Shown: one piece after another, positions 50,351-60,752 of the stretch | How positions within the stretch are numbered: the stretch's first letter is position 1 | How the letters are laid out: the number at the start of each line of letters is the position of its first letter | Program-made: the position numbers and the translations under genes | Source: Colius striatus | Taxonomy: Eukaryota; Chordata; Aves; Coliiformes; Coliidae | DNA: 64,000 nt | Direction of reading: 5' to 3' | Assembly: GCF_028858725.1 (NCBI RefSeq) | Contig: NC_084790.1 | Location: 33,893,031 to 33,957,030, forward strand | The notes under the pieces: model-generated | Database searches by the model: none | The model's input: only the letters and a program-made list of their open reading frames with translations | Told to the model about the DNA's origin: nothing

Positions 50351-52740
50351 TCCAGCAGCCCTTGAAGCAGCTGTCCCAGTCTGGGTTTTGGATAGCAGAT
50401 GCAGGCCTGCAAGTCCCCATTTGCATAGACTGTACAGAGCCTCTCCCTACGGCTTGCAGCAGATATACAGTTGTTGAAGAGCTGCATCACCAAGTGGAGT
50501 TAGGGGAGAAAGTGAGCAAGCTTTGCAGCATCAGAGAGGATGAAAGACCTGATCTTCACAGAGATCCCATTACTTCATGGGTCCTGAACCCCAAGTGCAG
50601 CACACACATAGGAAACAACAGTCCCTAGCAGAATGGTAAGTGAAAACTCTCTGGAAAGCTGAGTCTGGAAAAGAGTGACTTCTGGCACCAAGAGGAAAGC
50701 TTCTGCACCATCTGAAGGCTTCAACTATGGAACATGTTCACTGTCTTCAAAGCTGAATGGGATCTGGGTGTGCTTCCAGGAGAGCTTACAGCTAAGGATG
50801 GAAGAGCAGAACAGTACAAGTGACATTGTAACAACTGTTTGCTATAGGCTGTCTGACCAGCAGATGAGATCTTCTACAGGTAGTTTGCAGACCATGGTCC
50901 TCATGATGTACTTCAGTCACCCCAACATTTATGGTGGGGACAACATAGAGGGCATAAACAATTCAGGACGTTCCTGGACAGCATCAATGACAACTTCCTG
51001 ACCCAACTGACAGAGAAGCCTACAAGAAGAGATGCTCTGCTGGACCTCATATTCACAAACAGGGAAGGACTGGTTGAGGTTGTGAAATTCAAAGGCAGTC
51101 TTGGCTGCACTGACCATGAGAGGAAGAAAGAGGGCAAAAATAAATTTCACGACCCTTGACTTCAGGAAAACAGATTTTGGCTTCTCCAGGGGTCTGAAAA
51201 TACTATGATAAAAGATCCTGAAAATCCTATTGAAAATCCTATGATAAAAGATCCTGAAGAGACAAAGGATCCAAGAAAGCTGGCAGATATTTAAGGATCA
51301 CCTCCTCCAAGCTCAAGAGCAGTTTATCCTAGTGAGCAGGAATCCAGGCACAAATATCAGGAGACCTGTATGAATGAACAAGGATCTCCTGGCAAAAGTC
51401 AAACATTAAAAACAGGCATATAGAAGGTGGAAGCAGGGATAAGTATCCTGGAAGGAATACAGAGGCACTGTCTAAGCATACAGAGATGTAGTTAGAAAAG
51501 CCAAAGTCCACTTGGAATTTAATCTGACAAGAAAGACTTCTATGCAAGTGCATGAATGGGAAAAGAATGACTGGGGAAAATGTGTTCCTGCTGCTAAAGG
51601 CAGCAGGGGACCTGGTGACACAAAACATGGAAAATACTGAGGTACTGAATACCTTCTTCAACTCTGTCACTAAGACTGTTCTTCAGAAATCTATGCACTC
51701 ACAGGCTCAGAGAAAGTAGACAGCAAGGAAGACTCACCCATAGTGGAAGAGGATCAGGTATGAGAATATTCAAGGAAACTGGACATAGGTAAGCTCATGG
51801 GCCCTGATGGTATGCACCCATGAATAGTGAAGGAGCTGTCTCATGTCAAAGGAATTGAGAAGGATGTCTGAGGACTGGAGGAAAGCAACCGTCACTCTGA
51901 TCTTCAAAAAGGAAGGGACAACTGCCCAGTCAAGGTCATCTTGACTCTGTGAAGGTGGTGGAACAACCATTCCTGGAAACCACTTTCAGGCTCATCAGGA
52001 ATAGTTAGCATGGCTTTCCAAGAGGAAGTCATGCTTGAATAACCTACAGTGAAACATCTGGATTAGCAGATGAGGAGATAACAGTATATACAGCTTACCT
52101 AGACTTCAGTAAGGTTTTTGACACTGTCTTCCATAAGATCCTCACAGGGAAGCTAATAAGCATGGGCTGGAAAAGCAGATAGTGAGGAGGACTGAAAACT
52201 GCTTTAATGGTCATGCCCAGAGGGTGGTTAACAGTGCTACGAAGTCTAGTTGAAGGTCAGGAACTTGTGCTGTAGTGATCAACACAGGATCTAATACTGT
52301 TCAATTTTGTTAATGACCTGCATGATGGGGCAGAGTGCTCCCTCCACAAATTTTTTTGCTCAAAACAGGAGGAGGAGGTAGACACACCAGAGCACCACGC
52401 TGCCATTCAGAGGGACCTCAGCAGGCCAACAGGAACCTCATGAAGTTGAATAGAGGGAAGTGCAAAGTCCTGCACCTGGGATGAATCAACACTAAGCACA
52501 AGCACACACTGGGGGCCACTCAGCTGGAAGGCAGCTCTACAGAAAAGGACCTGGAAATCCCAGCTGAAACAGTAACATGTCTTGCAGTAGAGACCAGTAG
52601 TGTCCTCAACTGCATTAGGAGGAATGTTGCCAGCAGGTTGAGGGAGTGGATCCTTGCCCTCTCCCCAGCACTGGGGAGGCCATACTTGGAGTATTTTTGG
52701 GGCCCAGTGACAGGACAAGGCAAGGGGCACAAAAAAAAAC
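50351..52740 (+). mobile_element. Long, heavily decayed CR1 LINE
   Basis: Plus-strand CR1 with remnants of both ORFs. ORF1-like coil: ELGEKVSKLCSIREDERPDL (about 50500). ORF2 endonuclease: FLDSIDDNFLTQL, TRRDALLDLIFTNREGLVEV near 50970-51080. Polymerase: KLMGPDGMHP near 51790, then VKHLD / YLDFSK-like pieces and LRPYLEYFWGPVTG-like 3' sequence near 52680. Many indels separate the pieces. It is flanked on both sides by the purine tract and ends near 52740 in an A-run. Confidence 0.85.
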
Positions 52741-52789
52741 CTCTTTGGAAATATTCAAAGCCATTTGAATATGGTCCTCAGCAGGAGGC

Positions 52790-53242
52790 TCTAGATGGAG
52801 GCTGTCCCTCAGAAGGAAAGAGCATATGCAAGAGAGAGAGACTGAACAAGAGGGAAAGAGTTCATGACAGAAAATGCACTTGAGAAAGATGGAAAGTTCA
52901 AGAGATCAAAGAGGGAAAAAACAAAAGAAATAAGCAGGAGAGCAGGGGAAAGATTGAAAGACTGAGAGGGAAAGAGTGAGCAAGAGAGAAATTGCAAGAA
53001 TAACAGAAAGTACATATGAGTGGGAAGTGTGCATGAGTGAGGAAAAGCACATGTAGAAGCTAGGGGCAAGTGCATGCAATGGAAGAAAGGGACACACTAA
53101 GAGTGTGAAAACCCATGGAGAAAGAGAGAAAGCATTCAAGAGAAAGTATGTACGGCAAAGCACACAAGAGAAGGAAAACATAACAGAGAAGGAGAAAGGG
53201 AAAGGTTGAGAGATTGAGAGCAACTGAGAATAACTGTGTTAA
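52790..53242. repeat. Purine-rich degenerate repeat tract, block 2
   Basis: Units such as GAGAGGGAAAGAGTGAGCAA and GAAAGCATTCAAGAGAAAG recur every ~20-25 bp. It lies between the CR1 and LTR-A copy 5. Confidence 0.85.
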
Positions 53243-53391
53243 CAAGCTCTCTTGGTTTGATATGACAGGCTTTTCTGGTAAGGGAGAAGGGGCTGTAAAG
53301 ATGGCTCCTGTAAGAAGTTGCTGAAAACTCTCCCCAGCTCTAAGCCAGATCCACTTCTGAGGCTGAGCCAACTAGACGCCTCCACGATCAC

Positions 53392-53399
53392 TTTTTAAG
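53392..53399 (+). promoter_or_regulatory. TATA-like box of LTR-A copy 5
   Basis: TTTTTAAG in the same relative place as TATTTAAG in the related LTR at 9232. It would place a start site near 53420-53430, about 90 bp before the internal ATG. Confidence 0.5.
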
Positions 53400-53515
53400 A
53401 AGAAGGTGGAAGAGGAGGTTTCTTCCTCCATCTTCTTCCTGCTTCTTCTTTCTTCTGTCCCTTCTTCTTCTGGCTGGTGGTGGTGCAAGGAGTAGGAAGA
53501 GTAAGAGAAACAACC

Positions 53516-54412
53516 ATGTGGACTCCAAGGTCAGTGCTGAAAGAGAGGAGGAGGTGTGCTGGAGCAGAGACTCCCCTGCATTCTATGGAGAGAACTGGTG
53601 AAGCTGAGATTTATTTTCATTTCTTTAAAGACCCCACATCAGCGGTAGAGACTCATTTTGATAATGAGCCTGTGTCAGGGGCAGAGATTCATGTTGCTAA
53701 AGCTGTCCATGGACCAGGGGAAGTGATTCACTTTATTAAAGGCCCCAAACCAGGGACAGTGACTATGGCTGGAGGAGGCCGTGTCCTGAAGGAGGTACTC
53801 AATCATTTCACTGCAGACGCCGAGCCAGGGCCAGTGATTTTCTTCTTTAAAACTATGGCCGGAGCAGGCCGTGTCCTGAAAGAGGGACCTAATATCCACA
53901 GTTGTAATTGTGGAGAGGAACCCATGACAAAGCAGCTCATTAAACTTATGCCCAGAAGAGGCTTTGTCCCGAGAGAGGGACCCTGTAACTGCAGAGACTG
54001 CAACCACAGCAAAGAATCCACACCAGAGATATTCACCAAGGACTGTGTCCCATGTGAGGGACCCTGTATTGGCAGAAGCCACAGCTGTTGGGAACAACCC
54101 ACACCAGAGAAGTTCATTAAGGACTGTATCCCAGGGGAGGAACCCCATGTTGGAGCAGGGGAAGAATGCCAGGAGTTGTCCTCATCTGAGAAGACAGAAG
54201 TGGCAGAGCCCATCCGTGAGAGACTGACCACATCCCCCATTCCCTGTCCCCCTGAGCCACTGAGGGAGGAGGAGGTAGAGATATCGGGAGCAGTGAGCTG
54301 GGCCTGGGAAGAAAGGAGGGATGAGGGAGGGAGATCTCAAAGTGTTGGTTGTCATTTTCTCATCATCCTACTTACTTTTTGCTTTTTGTTCTGTTCTGTT
54401 TCTTGCAGGTAG
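53516..54412 (+). CDS. Open frame inside LTR-A (uncharacterised)
   Basis: From ATG 53516 to TAG 54410-54412 this gives 298 codons; upstream codons are also open but lack another ATG. I do not recognise the protein. It is built from diverged repeats around GPxPGTVTMAGGGRVLKEGP and THFDNEPVSGAE, followed by Cys-rich units (CNCGEE, CNCRDCN, KDCVPCEGPC, RSHSCW) and a hydrophobic C-terminus (LIILLTFCFLFC). The same frame is present in copy 2 (stop at 32774) and copy 1 (broken in two). In the stretch of copies 2 and 5 that I compared, most differences change the amino acid, so constraint is not supported. AAGGTCAGTG just after the ATG and TGTTTCTTGCAG at the end look like splice signals, so the frame could instead be intronic. 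Confidence 0.3.
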   Translation: MWTPRSVLKERRRCAGAETPLHSMERTGEAEIYFHFFKDPTSAVETHFDNEPVSGAEIHVAKAVHGPGEVIHFIKGPKPGTVTMAGGGRVLKEVLNHFTADAEPGPVIFFFKTMAGAGRVLKEGPNIHSCNCGEEPMTKQLIKLMPRRGFVPREGPCNCRDCNHSKESTPEIFTKDCVPCEGPCIGRSHSCWEQPTPEKFIKDCIPGEEPHVGAGEECQELSSSEKTEVAEPIRERLTTSPIPCPPEPLREEEVEISGAVSWAWEERRDEGGRSQSVGCHFLIILLTFCFLFCSVSCR

Positions 54413-54415
54413 TAG

Positions 54416-54421
54416 AATAAA
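54416..54421 (+). terminator. Poly(A) signal of LTR-A copy 5
   Basis: AATAAA four bases after the frame's stop codon, in the usual LTR position before the R/U5 boundary. Confidence 0.65.
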
Positions 54422-54651
54422 CTTCCCTACTTTCCTCTCTAAGTCGAGTACTGGAGTCAGTTTTGCCCAGAACTGTAATTGGCAGCGAGCCCTCCCTGCC
54501 CTTGTCTTAATCCACAACAACCTTGCTTATCTTTTTACTCCAATTTTTCTGGGGCCTCTGCCATCCTAATGAGGGTGGGGGTGAATGGGGGCACCGAGCA
54601 AGAGACTGTCGTGGTGCTGCTGTGCTAGCTGGGCCAAGCTATGACAAAAGC

Positions 54652-55715
54652 AAAAGAAAGAATGCTCAAGATAGGGAAGAAGAGGGGAAAGCAAGACAGA
54701 GGGAGAAAGCACATCTGCACGTGGGAGAGAGAAAAATACAACACAGAGGTGAAGGCCACAAAAGAGAGAGGAAAAGCACATGACAAAAAGCAAGTAAAAT
54801 TGTATAAGAGGGAAAGAGAAAGGGGGACAGGACATGCGAGAGCGAAGGAACATATCTTAGAATATGTGAACACACATGCAAGGGAACTGTGGCAGTAATA
54901 AAAAGGGAAAGTCTGTTACTGAGAGACAGAGCAAAACTACATGATGGAGGGGGGGAGCAGCAAGAGAGTACCAGACTAGGAAGGGATTTGTAAGACTCAA
55001 CGCCGCTAACACAGAAAAGGAGATTGTGCAGGACAAAGAAGGCACATGGAGGGGATGGGAGGTAGGGCAGGCAGGAGAGAAACCACAAGTAAGGGGGCAG
55101 GAGAGGTGAGAAACCTGCATGAGAGTGAGAGGAAGCAAGTTGCAGCATACTCACAACAAAAGGAAAGCACGTGCAAGGAAGAGGTACAGAATGTGAGAGA
55201 CAGAAAGCCCAAGGAAGCACAAGAGAGATGGAGGTGGTACACAGAAGAGTAGAAGAGTGTGTGAGCAAGAAAGTAAAAGGGACAAATGGAGAGCAGGAAG
55301 GCATACATATGACAGAAAAGGGCACTATGCTTGAAAGAGAGGAAAACATGCTTGAAGGAAAGGGAGAATGTGCAAGACGGAGAGGGAAACCATGAATGAG
55401 CCGTGGAGAACAAAAGAAGGGTAGAGAAAAGGTGAAAGAGAAAGCATGTCTCTGAGAGAGTATCAAACAGCATTAAGAAGCATAAGATGGTAAGTGGGAA
55501 AAAGCACTTCAAGAGAGATGAGTGTGCAAGAACAAAAATAAGAAAACCTGCATGCAAAGAGGACCCAGCACTCAAAAAAAAAAAAAAAAAAAGACAAGAG
55601 ACAGAAAAGCGAGAGTACAATAAGCAAAAGATAAGAGGGAATGCATACAGTGGAGTGAAAATGCATGCAAAGAGGGAAAGTACTCATCAGAATTCTTGAG
55701 CGTTAAAGCATGAGA
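54652..55715. repeat. Purine-rich degenerate repeat tract, block 3
   Basis: Continues directly after the LTR, with AGAGAGGAAAAGCACATGA and GAAAACATGCTTGAAGGAAA-type units and a 19-bp A-run at 55574-55592. Its minus-strand frame of 266 codons is low complexity. Confidence 0.85.
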
Positions 55716-55720
55716 GAGTT

Positions 55721-56314
55721 TGTACTTGGTCTGGCTGTGATAGAGGTAACTTTCTTTAGTGCAGCTCATTCAGTGCTGTTTTGGAACTGTGATGAAAGAG
55801 TTCCTAACACATCCATAGTTTAGTTATTGCTGAACATTGCTCATGCATCATCAAGACCTTACTTATCAGTTTCTCATGCTGTCCTTCCCCACATTTAAGT
55901 ATGGTGGGGGTGTGCAGGAAATTGGGCATGGACACCAGACAGGACAACTGACCCCAACTGTTGTGACCAACATGATATCCCCTTTGTTGCGCTCAACAAT
56001 AGCAGCTGGGGGAAAAAAGGAGGAAGGCCACATGTGTGTGGTTACAATGTGTCTCCACAAGTAACCCTCATGCATGCTGAGGCCCTGCTTTTCAGAAAAG
56101 TGACTAAACACTGGCCTGCTAATGGGAAGCAGTGAATAAATTCCTTCTTTTGCTTTGCTTGCACATAGCTTTTCTTCACTTATTAACCCGTCTCTATGTC
56201 AATCCATAAATTTTCTCACATTTGCCCTTCTGATTCTCTCCTCCATCCCACTGGGAGAGGAGCAAGTAAATGGCTATTTGATGCTTAACTGCAGACAAGG
56301 TTTAAGCCACATCA
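55721..56314 (+). mobile_element. Solo ERVL-type LTR (family C relative)
   Basis: Opens TGTACTTGGTCTGGCTGTGA TAGAGG, a common avian ERVL LTR start, contains GACAACTGACCCCAACTG, an AATAAA at 56135-56140 and ATTCTCTCCTCCATCCCACT near its end, and closes AGGTTTAAGCCACATCA. Flanks GAGTT and GAGGA agree only partly, so the target duplication has decayed or an edge is off. It splits the purine-rich tract. Confidence 0.88.
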
Positions 56315-57595
56315 GAGGAAAAGTGCATGAGAGGGAAAGCCTAACATAGCAGTGAGGAAAAGGACGAGAGTGACCAAAACATCAAGAAAGCACAAGAAAG
56401 AAAGAAGGAAAGCACATAACAGATATGGAAATGGCATGCACAAGAGAAGAAAAAACACAGACTGGGTAACAGTATGTAAGAAAGGGAAAGAATGCAAGAA
56501 AAAGCATGAGAAAATGTGAGTGAGAGGGAGGAAAATGGTGCACAAGAGTAGAAATTGCTTGAGAGAGACACAAAAAGCCCAGGATGGCAAGAAAGAGCAT
56601 GCAAAAGAGAACACATACAACAATGGGAAAAAGCATGCTAGAAAAGAGCGCAACTGGGGCAGGAAGCAAAAGAAGGAGAAAAAGGAGAAGTGAATGCAAG
56701 AGAAAAGAACACTCTGCATATGAGAGAAAGCAAATGGCCAAGGGGAAAGATTATGCAAGAGAGGGAGGCTACACAGAATCTATAAGGAAAGCAAACACTA
56801 GAGAGAAGTAAAGACAGAGCATTCATATGAGAAAGAGTGAAAACATTCAAGACATGTGCAAGAGGCAAACATGAGACACAAGGAACGCCAGAGACAGTGG
56901 AATTGTGGAAGACAGGAGTGGAATGTGAGAGTGTCAGCAAAAAAAAAAAAAAAAAGAAAAAAAAAGTGCAAGGCAGCCAACTACCAAAGATCTATGAAGT
57001 GCAAGGGAAAGTGCAGACAGAGCAGGGAAACAGACAAGGGAGAATGGAAAGCATGAGACAGAGGGAAAGCGTTTGTGATAAAGCATGAAACAGAAAAAGT
57101 AAATGTGCCTAAGAGCAAGAAGGCAAGGGAAACAGACGGGGTGCACCCATGAGAAGGATAGTGAAAGAGAGGGAGGGTTTATACCAGGGAGAAAGGAAAA
57201 GCACACATAATAAGGAAACAGTGTGTGGCAGAGAAATAATGCAGAAGAGTGAGGGAAAGAGAAATCAAGAAATAATGTAAAAATATGAAGAGTATCTAAG
57301 AGAGAGGAACAGATGTATGGGACGGAGGTAAAGCACGTAACAGCGACCAAGAAACTTTAGACAGCAGAGAGGAAGTGAAAGCATGCAAGGGAGAGTGAAA
57401 GAGCATGAGAGAGCCAAGTTTAACCATGAACGGAAGTATTTGAGAGGGAAAGTCAGCACAAGAAGGGAATATATGTTAAATAAGGGAGCTGAAAATAGTA
57501 CGAAAGTGACAAATATTCACAGTACAGACAAGGAAAGGTTGAGCAAACAAGAAGGAAAGTGCATATGAGAATCAGTGTGTTACCAAGACAGAGAA
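56315..57595. repeat. Purine-rich degenerate repeat tract, block 4
   Basis: GAGGAAAAGTGCATGAGAGG and GAAAGCATGCAAGAGA-type units; A-rich stretch at 56939-56965. Confidence 0.85.
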
Positions 57596-58059
57596 AATTT
57601 AAATTTTATTCTTCTTTGCTTAGATTACATCAGCCTTTAAGACTCTTATAGATGCCTTTTCACTTACAAGCATGATGTGGACTTTGAGTTGAGTGATGAA
57701 TCATGAGAGAATTGCAAGAAAAGGGTTTAAAGTATCGAAAGTGCCAGTGCCACCAATTCATTGTGTGGAGACCTTTGAGTGGGAAGCTGCAAAATCAGCC
57801 TGAGAAGCAACCAGGGGAAGGAGCCCTGTAGCAAGACAGTTAGATTTTGGCTATAAATTGTGGGGCAGATCAGATAGATAACTGCAAAACAATTTTAGCC
57901 AGGCCACAGTGTCCAGAATGAGATCTTTGCTTCATTAACTGAGAAATGAATATTTCAGCTACCACCCCTTTGACATCCCTAAGTATGGCAATGAGCTAAA
58001 GGAGAACATGCAAAACATGTATGACCATGATCCTCATCTCTCCACCCAAAACATGCTCA
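57596..58059. other. Unclassified non-purine spacer
   Basis: AT-richer sequence between purine tract and an LTR-like block. No coding or repeat identity recognised. Confidence 0.4.
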
Positions 58060-58950
58060 AGGTCACCCTACAATCAACAGGACCCATGGCGGTAGCAAGG
58101 CTTGTTTATTTGCAGATAAATGGCCAATTGAGGTAATCTGGGGGTTCCTGGAGCATGGGGAGCAGAGGAGAAGCGAGGAGAGCTGCCAGGAGCAGGTAGC
58201 TCTTGTGACGGAGATGGTCTTGCCGGGAGGCGGAGACACAGCAACAGCAGGGGATTTAAACACCCCTCAGAAAGTGCAAGTGATCAGGAGTGCGGTTGAA
58301 CAGGATGGGCAACATTGCTCTAGCCATCAAGGACTCTACCCATGGGAGACTGTTGCCTTGGCAATGCACGTGCCGCCAGCCTAACCCCCATGCGTATGTG
58401 CCCAGGCCCAAGGTCAATGGACTGCAATCCTCCTGGGCTATCAAGTATCCCACTCCCAGATTTTTGGAAACTTTCCAAAAACTTTTAGGGATTTTCCAGG
58501 ACCCTTCAGAGACAGCACGGGGCATTCACCAGCAAGAGGTGTGTGTATAAGAGCGGGACTAGGAGAGGGGCTTGGGCTCTCTCTCCTCCTCACATTCACA
58601 CCAGACTGGACGGAACATTGGACAGACAAGTGGAATGCCAGGGGCACTGTGGACTTGCAGTGGTGACTATTGCACCTTTTCTCTCTCTCTCTTCCTTTTC
58701 TTTCCTTCTCCCCCTTCTCTTTTCCTTGTTGATTTTTGATAGTAAAAATACTTTAGCACTTGACTCTGTTTTGAGTCTTAATTGTGTTCCCAAGAATGCA
58801 CAAAACCTAATCATGATAACCTGTTTGACTGGACATCATTCAGGAGCTAAGCCCAGCTGCACCCAGCCACCCAGAATTGTCATAGGTCAACTGGAAAGCA
58901 AGGGAGTTTAACTTCTGCCAAATTAAACCCAATAGAGGATTGTGACAAGG
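58060..58950 (+). mobile_element. Probable unclassified LTR
   Basis: A GTGTGTATAAGAGCGGG core promoter-like site at about 58540, a following GCTCTCTCTCCTCCTCACAT start-region, a long pyrimidine stretch (58676-58735), an AGTAAA signal at about 58740 and a CACTTGACTCTGTTTTGAGT U5-like part suggest an LTR on the plus strand. GATTGTGACA at about 58941-58950 may be its end, right where the next CR1 begins. The 5' edge and target duplication were not found, so the extent is uncertain. Confidence 0.4.
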
Positions 58951-59362
58951 CTTCATCTGGAGTCCTGAGTTCAGTTTTGCGCTCCCCAGCTCAAGAGGGA
59001 CAGAGAACTTCTGAAGAGAGTCCAGTGCAGGACCACCAAGCTGATTAGGGCACTAGAACATCTTCCTTATGAGGAAAGACTGTGGGAACTGAAGCTATTT
59101 AGTCTAGAGAAGACTGAGGGGGGATTTCATTAATATTTATAAGTATATAAATGGTGGGTATCAGGAGGTTGGGGCATCTCTTTTTTCTATGGTATCTAGT
59201 AACAGGACAAGGGGTAATGGGATGAAGCTGGAACACTAGAAGTTCCATTTAAACATAAGAAAAAAGTATTTCACTGTGAGGGTGAGGGAGCAGTGGCACA
59301 GGCTGCCCAGGGAGGCTGTGAAATCTCCTTCCTTGGAGGTCTTCAAGAACCACCTGGAGGAA
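58951..59362 (+). mobile_element. CR1 3'-region fragment lacking its end
   Basis: GGCTTCATCTGGAGTCCTGA GTTCAG, AGAGTCCAGTGCAGGACCAC, GGACAAGGGGTAATGGGATG and GGTCTTCAAGAACCACCTGG are in CR1 order. The element stops before its octamer end and passes directly into another CR1 segment. Confidence 0.88.
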
Positions 59363-60036
59363 AAGGACTTGGGGCTATTAATCAACAGCCAGCTGAACAC
59401 AAGCCAGCAGTGTGCCCAGGTGGCCAAGAAAGCCATTGGCATCCTGGTTTTTATCAGAAAGTGTGACCAGCAGAGCCAAGGAAGTGATTAACCCCTTGTA
59501 CTCAGTGCTGGTGAGGCTGCACCTTGAGTCATGTGTCCCGTTCTGGGCCCCTCACTACAAGAAGGACATAGAGGTGCTGGAGTGTATCCAGTGATGGGCA
59601 ACGAAGCTGGTGAAGAGTCTGGAGAATAAGTCTGATGAGAAGCATCTGAAAGAGCTGGGTATGTTTAGCCTAGAGAAGAGGAGGCTGAGAGGAGATATGA
59701 TCCCTCTCTAGAACTACCTGAATGGGAGTTGCAGTGAGGTGGGGGTTGACCTCTTCTCTCTAGTAATGAATGATAGAACACGAGGAAATGGGCTCAAGTT
59801 GTACCAGGGGAGGTTTAGATTGGACACTAGGAAGAACTTTTATACTGAGAGTGTTATTAAGATTTGGAATGGGCTGCCCAGGGAGGTGGTGGCATGACCA
59901 TCCCTGGAGATATTCAAAAGACACGTAGGTGAAGTAATGAGGGATACGGTTTAGTTTAGTGACGGGCTTGGCAATGTGAGGTTAGTGGTTGGACTCAAAG
60001 GTCTTTTCTAAACATAATGATTCTATGATTCTAACA
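59363..60036 (+). mobile_element. CR1 3' region with intact end
   Basis: Starts further upstream in the CR1 consensus than where the previous copy stops (GGACTTGGGGCTATTAATCA, ...AACACAAGCCAGCAGTGTGC), runs through GGCTGCCCAGGGAGGTGGTG and ends with ATGATTCTATGATTCT. Confidence 0.9.
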
Positions 60037-60255
60037 GATAGCAGGAGAGACAGTAGGGAATGACACTAGTAAAAGTAAGCATGAGTTGAGATGGGAAGTG
60101 CAATCACAAAAGGAAGTTTACACATGAGAGGGAGAGAAGGGAGAGTGAAAAAGAAGGAAAACAGCAAGCACAGAAAAGCACACAAGAGAGAGGGAAAGTA
60201 TGAGAGAGGCAAAACCCATGTGAGAGGGAAAGCACATGACAGCAAGAATGCACAC
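60037..60255. repeat. Purine-rich degenerate repeat tract, block 5
   Basis: GAGAGAGGGAAAGTATGAGA and GAGAGGGAAAGCACATGACA show the unit clearly, between two CR1 copies. Confidence 0.85.
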
Positions 60256-60752
60256 GACAGTAAAGCCATATCTGGAGTACTGCATCCAGTTTGGGCTTCC
60301 CAGTTCAAAAGTGCCAGAGAGCTTCTGGAGACAGTCCAGCAGAGGGATACCAAGATGATGAGGGGATTGGAGCATCTCTTTTACAAGGAAAGAATGACAG
60401 ATCTGGGGCTGTTTAGCTGGGAGAATATTGAGAGAGGACATCATCAACACTTGCAAATACTTCAAGGGCAGATGTTGAGAGGATGGGATGAGTCTTTTTT
60501 CTGTAATTTCCAGTGACAGGAAGTTACACTTGAACATGAGGAGGAACTTCTTTCCTGTAAGGGTGAGAGAGCCCTGGCACGGGCTGCTCAGGGAGGCTGT
60601 GGAATCTCCTTCTCTGGAGGTCTTCAAAACCTGCCTAGACGCGTTCCTTTGTGACCTCATCTAGGTGGACCCGATTTAGCAGCGGGGTGAACTGGATGAT
60701 CTGTAGAGGTCCCATCCAACCCCTACCAGTCTGGAATTCTCTTATTCTGAGA
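60256..60752 (+). mobile_element. CR1 3' region
   Basis: AGCCATATCTGGAGTACTGC ATCC, GAACATGAGGAGGAACTTCT, GGAGGTCTTCAAAACCTGCC and a worn TGGAATTCTCTTATTCTGAG end. Same orientation as the two CR1 copies before it. Confidence 0.9.

Larger units (their letters stand above)
53248..54646 (+). mobile_element. LTR-A copy 5, complete solo LTR
   Basis: A 1,399-bp unit from TCTCTTGGTTTGATATGACA (mutated TGTCATGG) to GGGCCAAGCTATGACA. A TTTTTAAG box lies at 53392-53399, a diverged tandem-repeat region at about 53600-54160, an AATAAA signal at 54416-54421, then a U5-like part (GTCGAGTACTGGAGTCAG, AATTGGCAGCGAGCCCTCCC). Flanks CAAGC (53243-53247) and AAAGC (54647-54651) match at four of five bases, a worn 5-bp target duplication. 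The R/U5 part resembles avian ERVL LTRs such as the one at 1893-2971, so ERVL-like is the best class. No gag/pol/env follows. Confidence 0.9.

Noticed and set aside
50166-50493. A Cys-containing minus-strand frame as a host exon
   Set aside because: The plus strand next to it reads as decayed CR1 ORF1, and the minus frame has no known domain.
53248-54646. LTR-A as a DNA transposon with terminal inverted repeats
   Set aside because: The ends are weakly inverted, but TG...CA termini, 5-bp duplications, an AATAAA and ERVL-like R/U5 sequence fit an LTR better.
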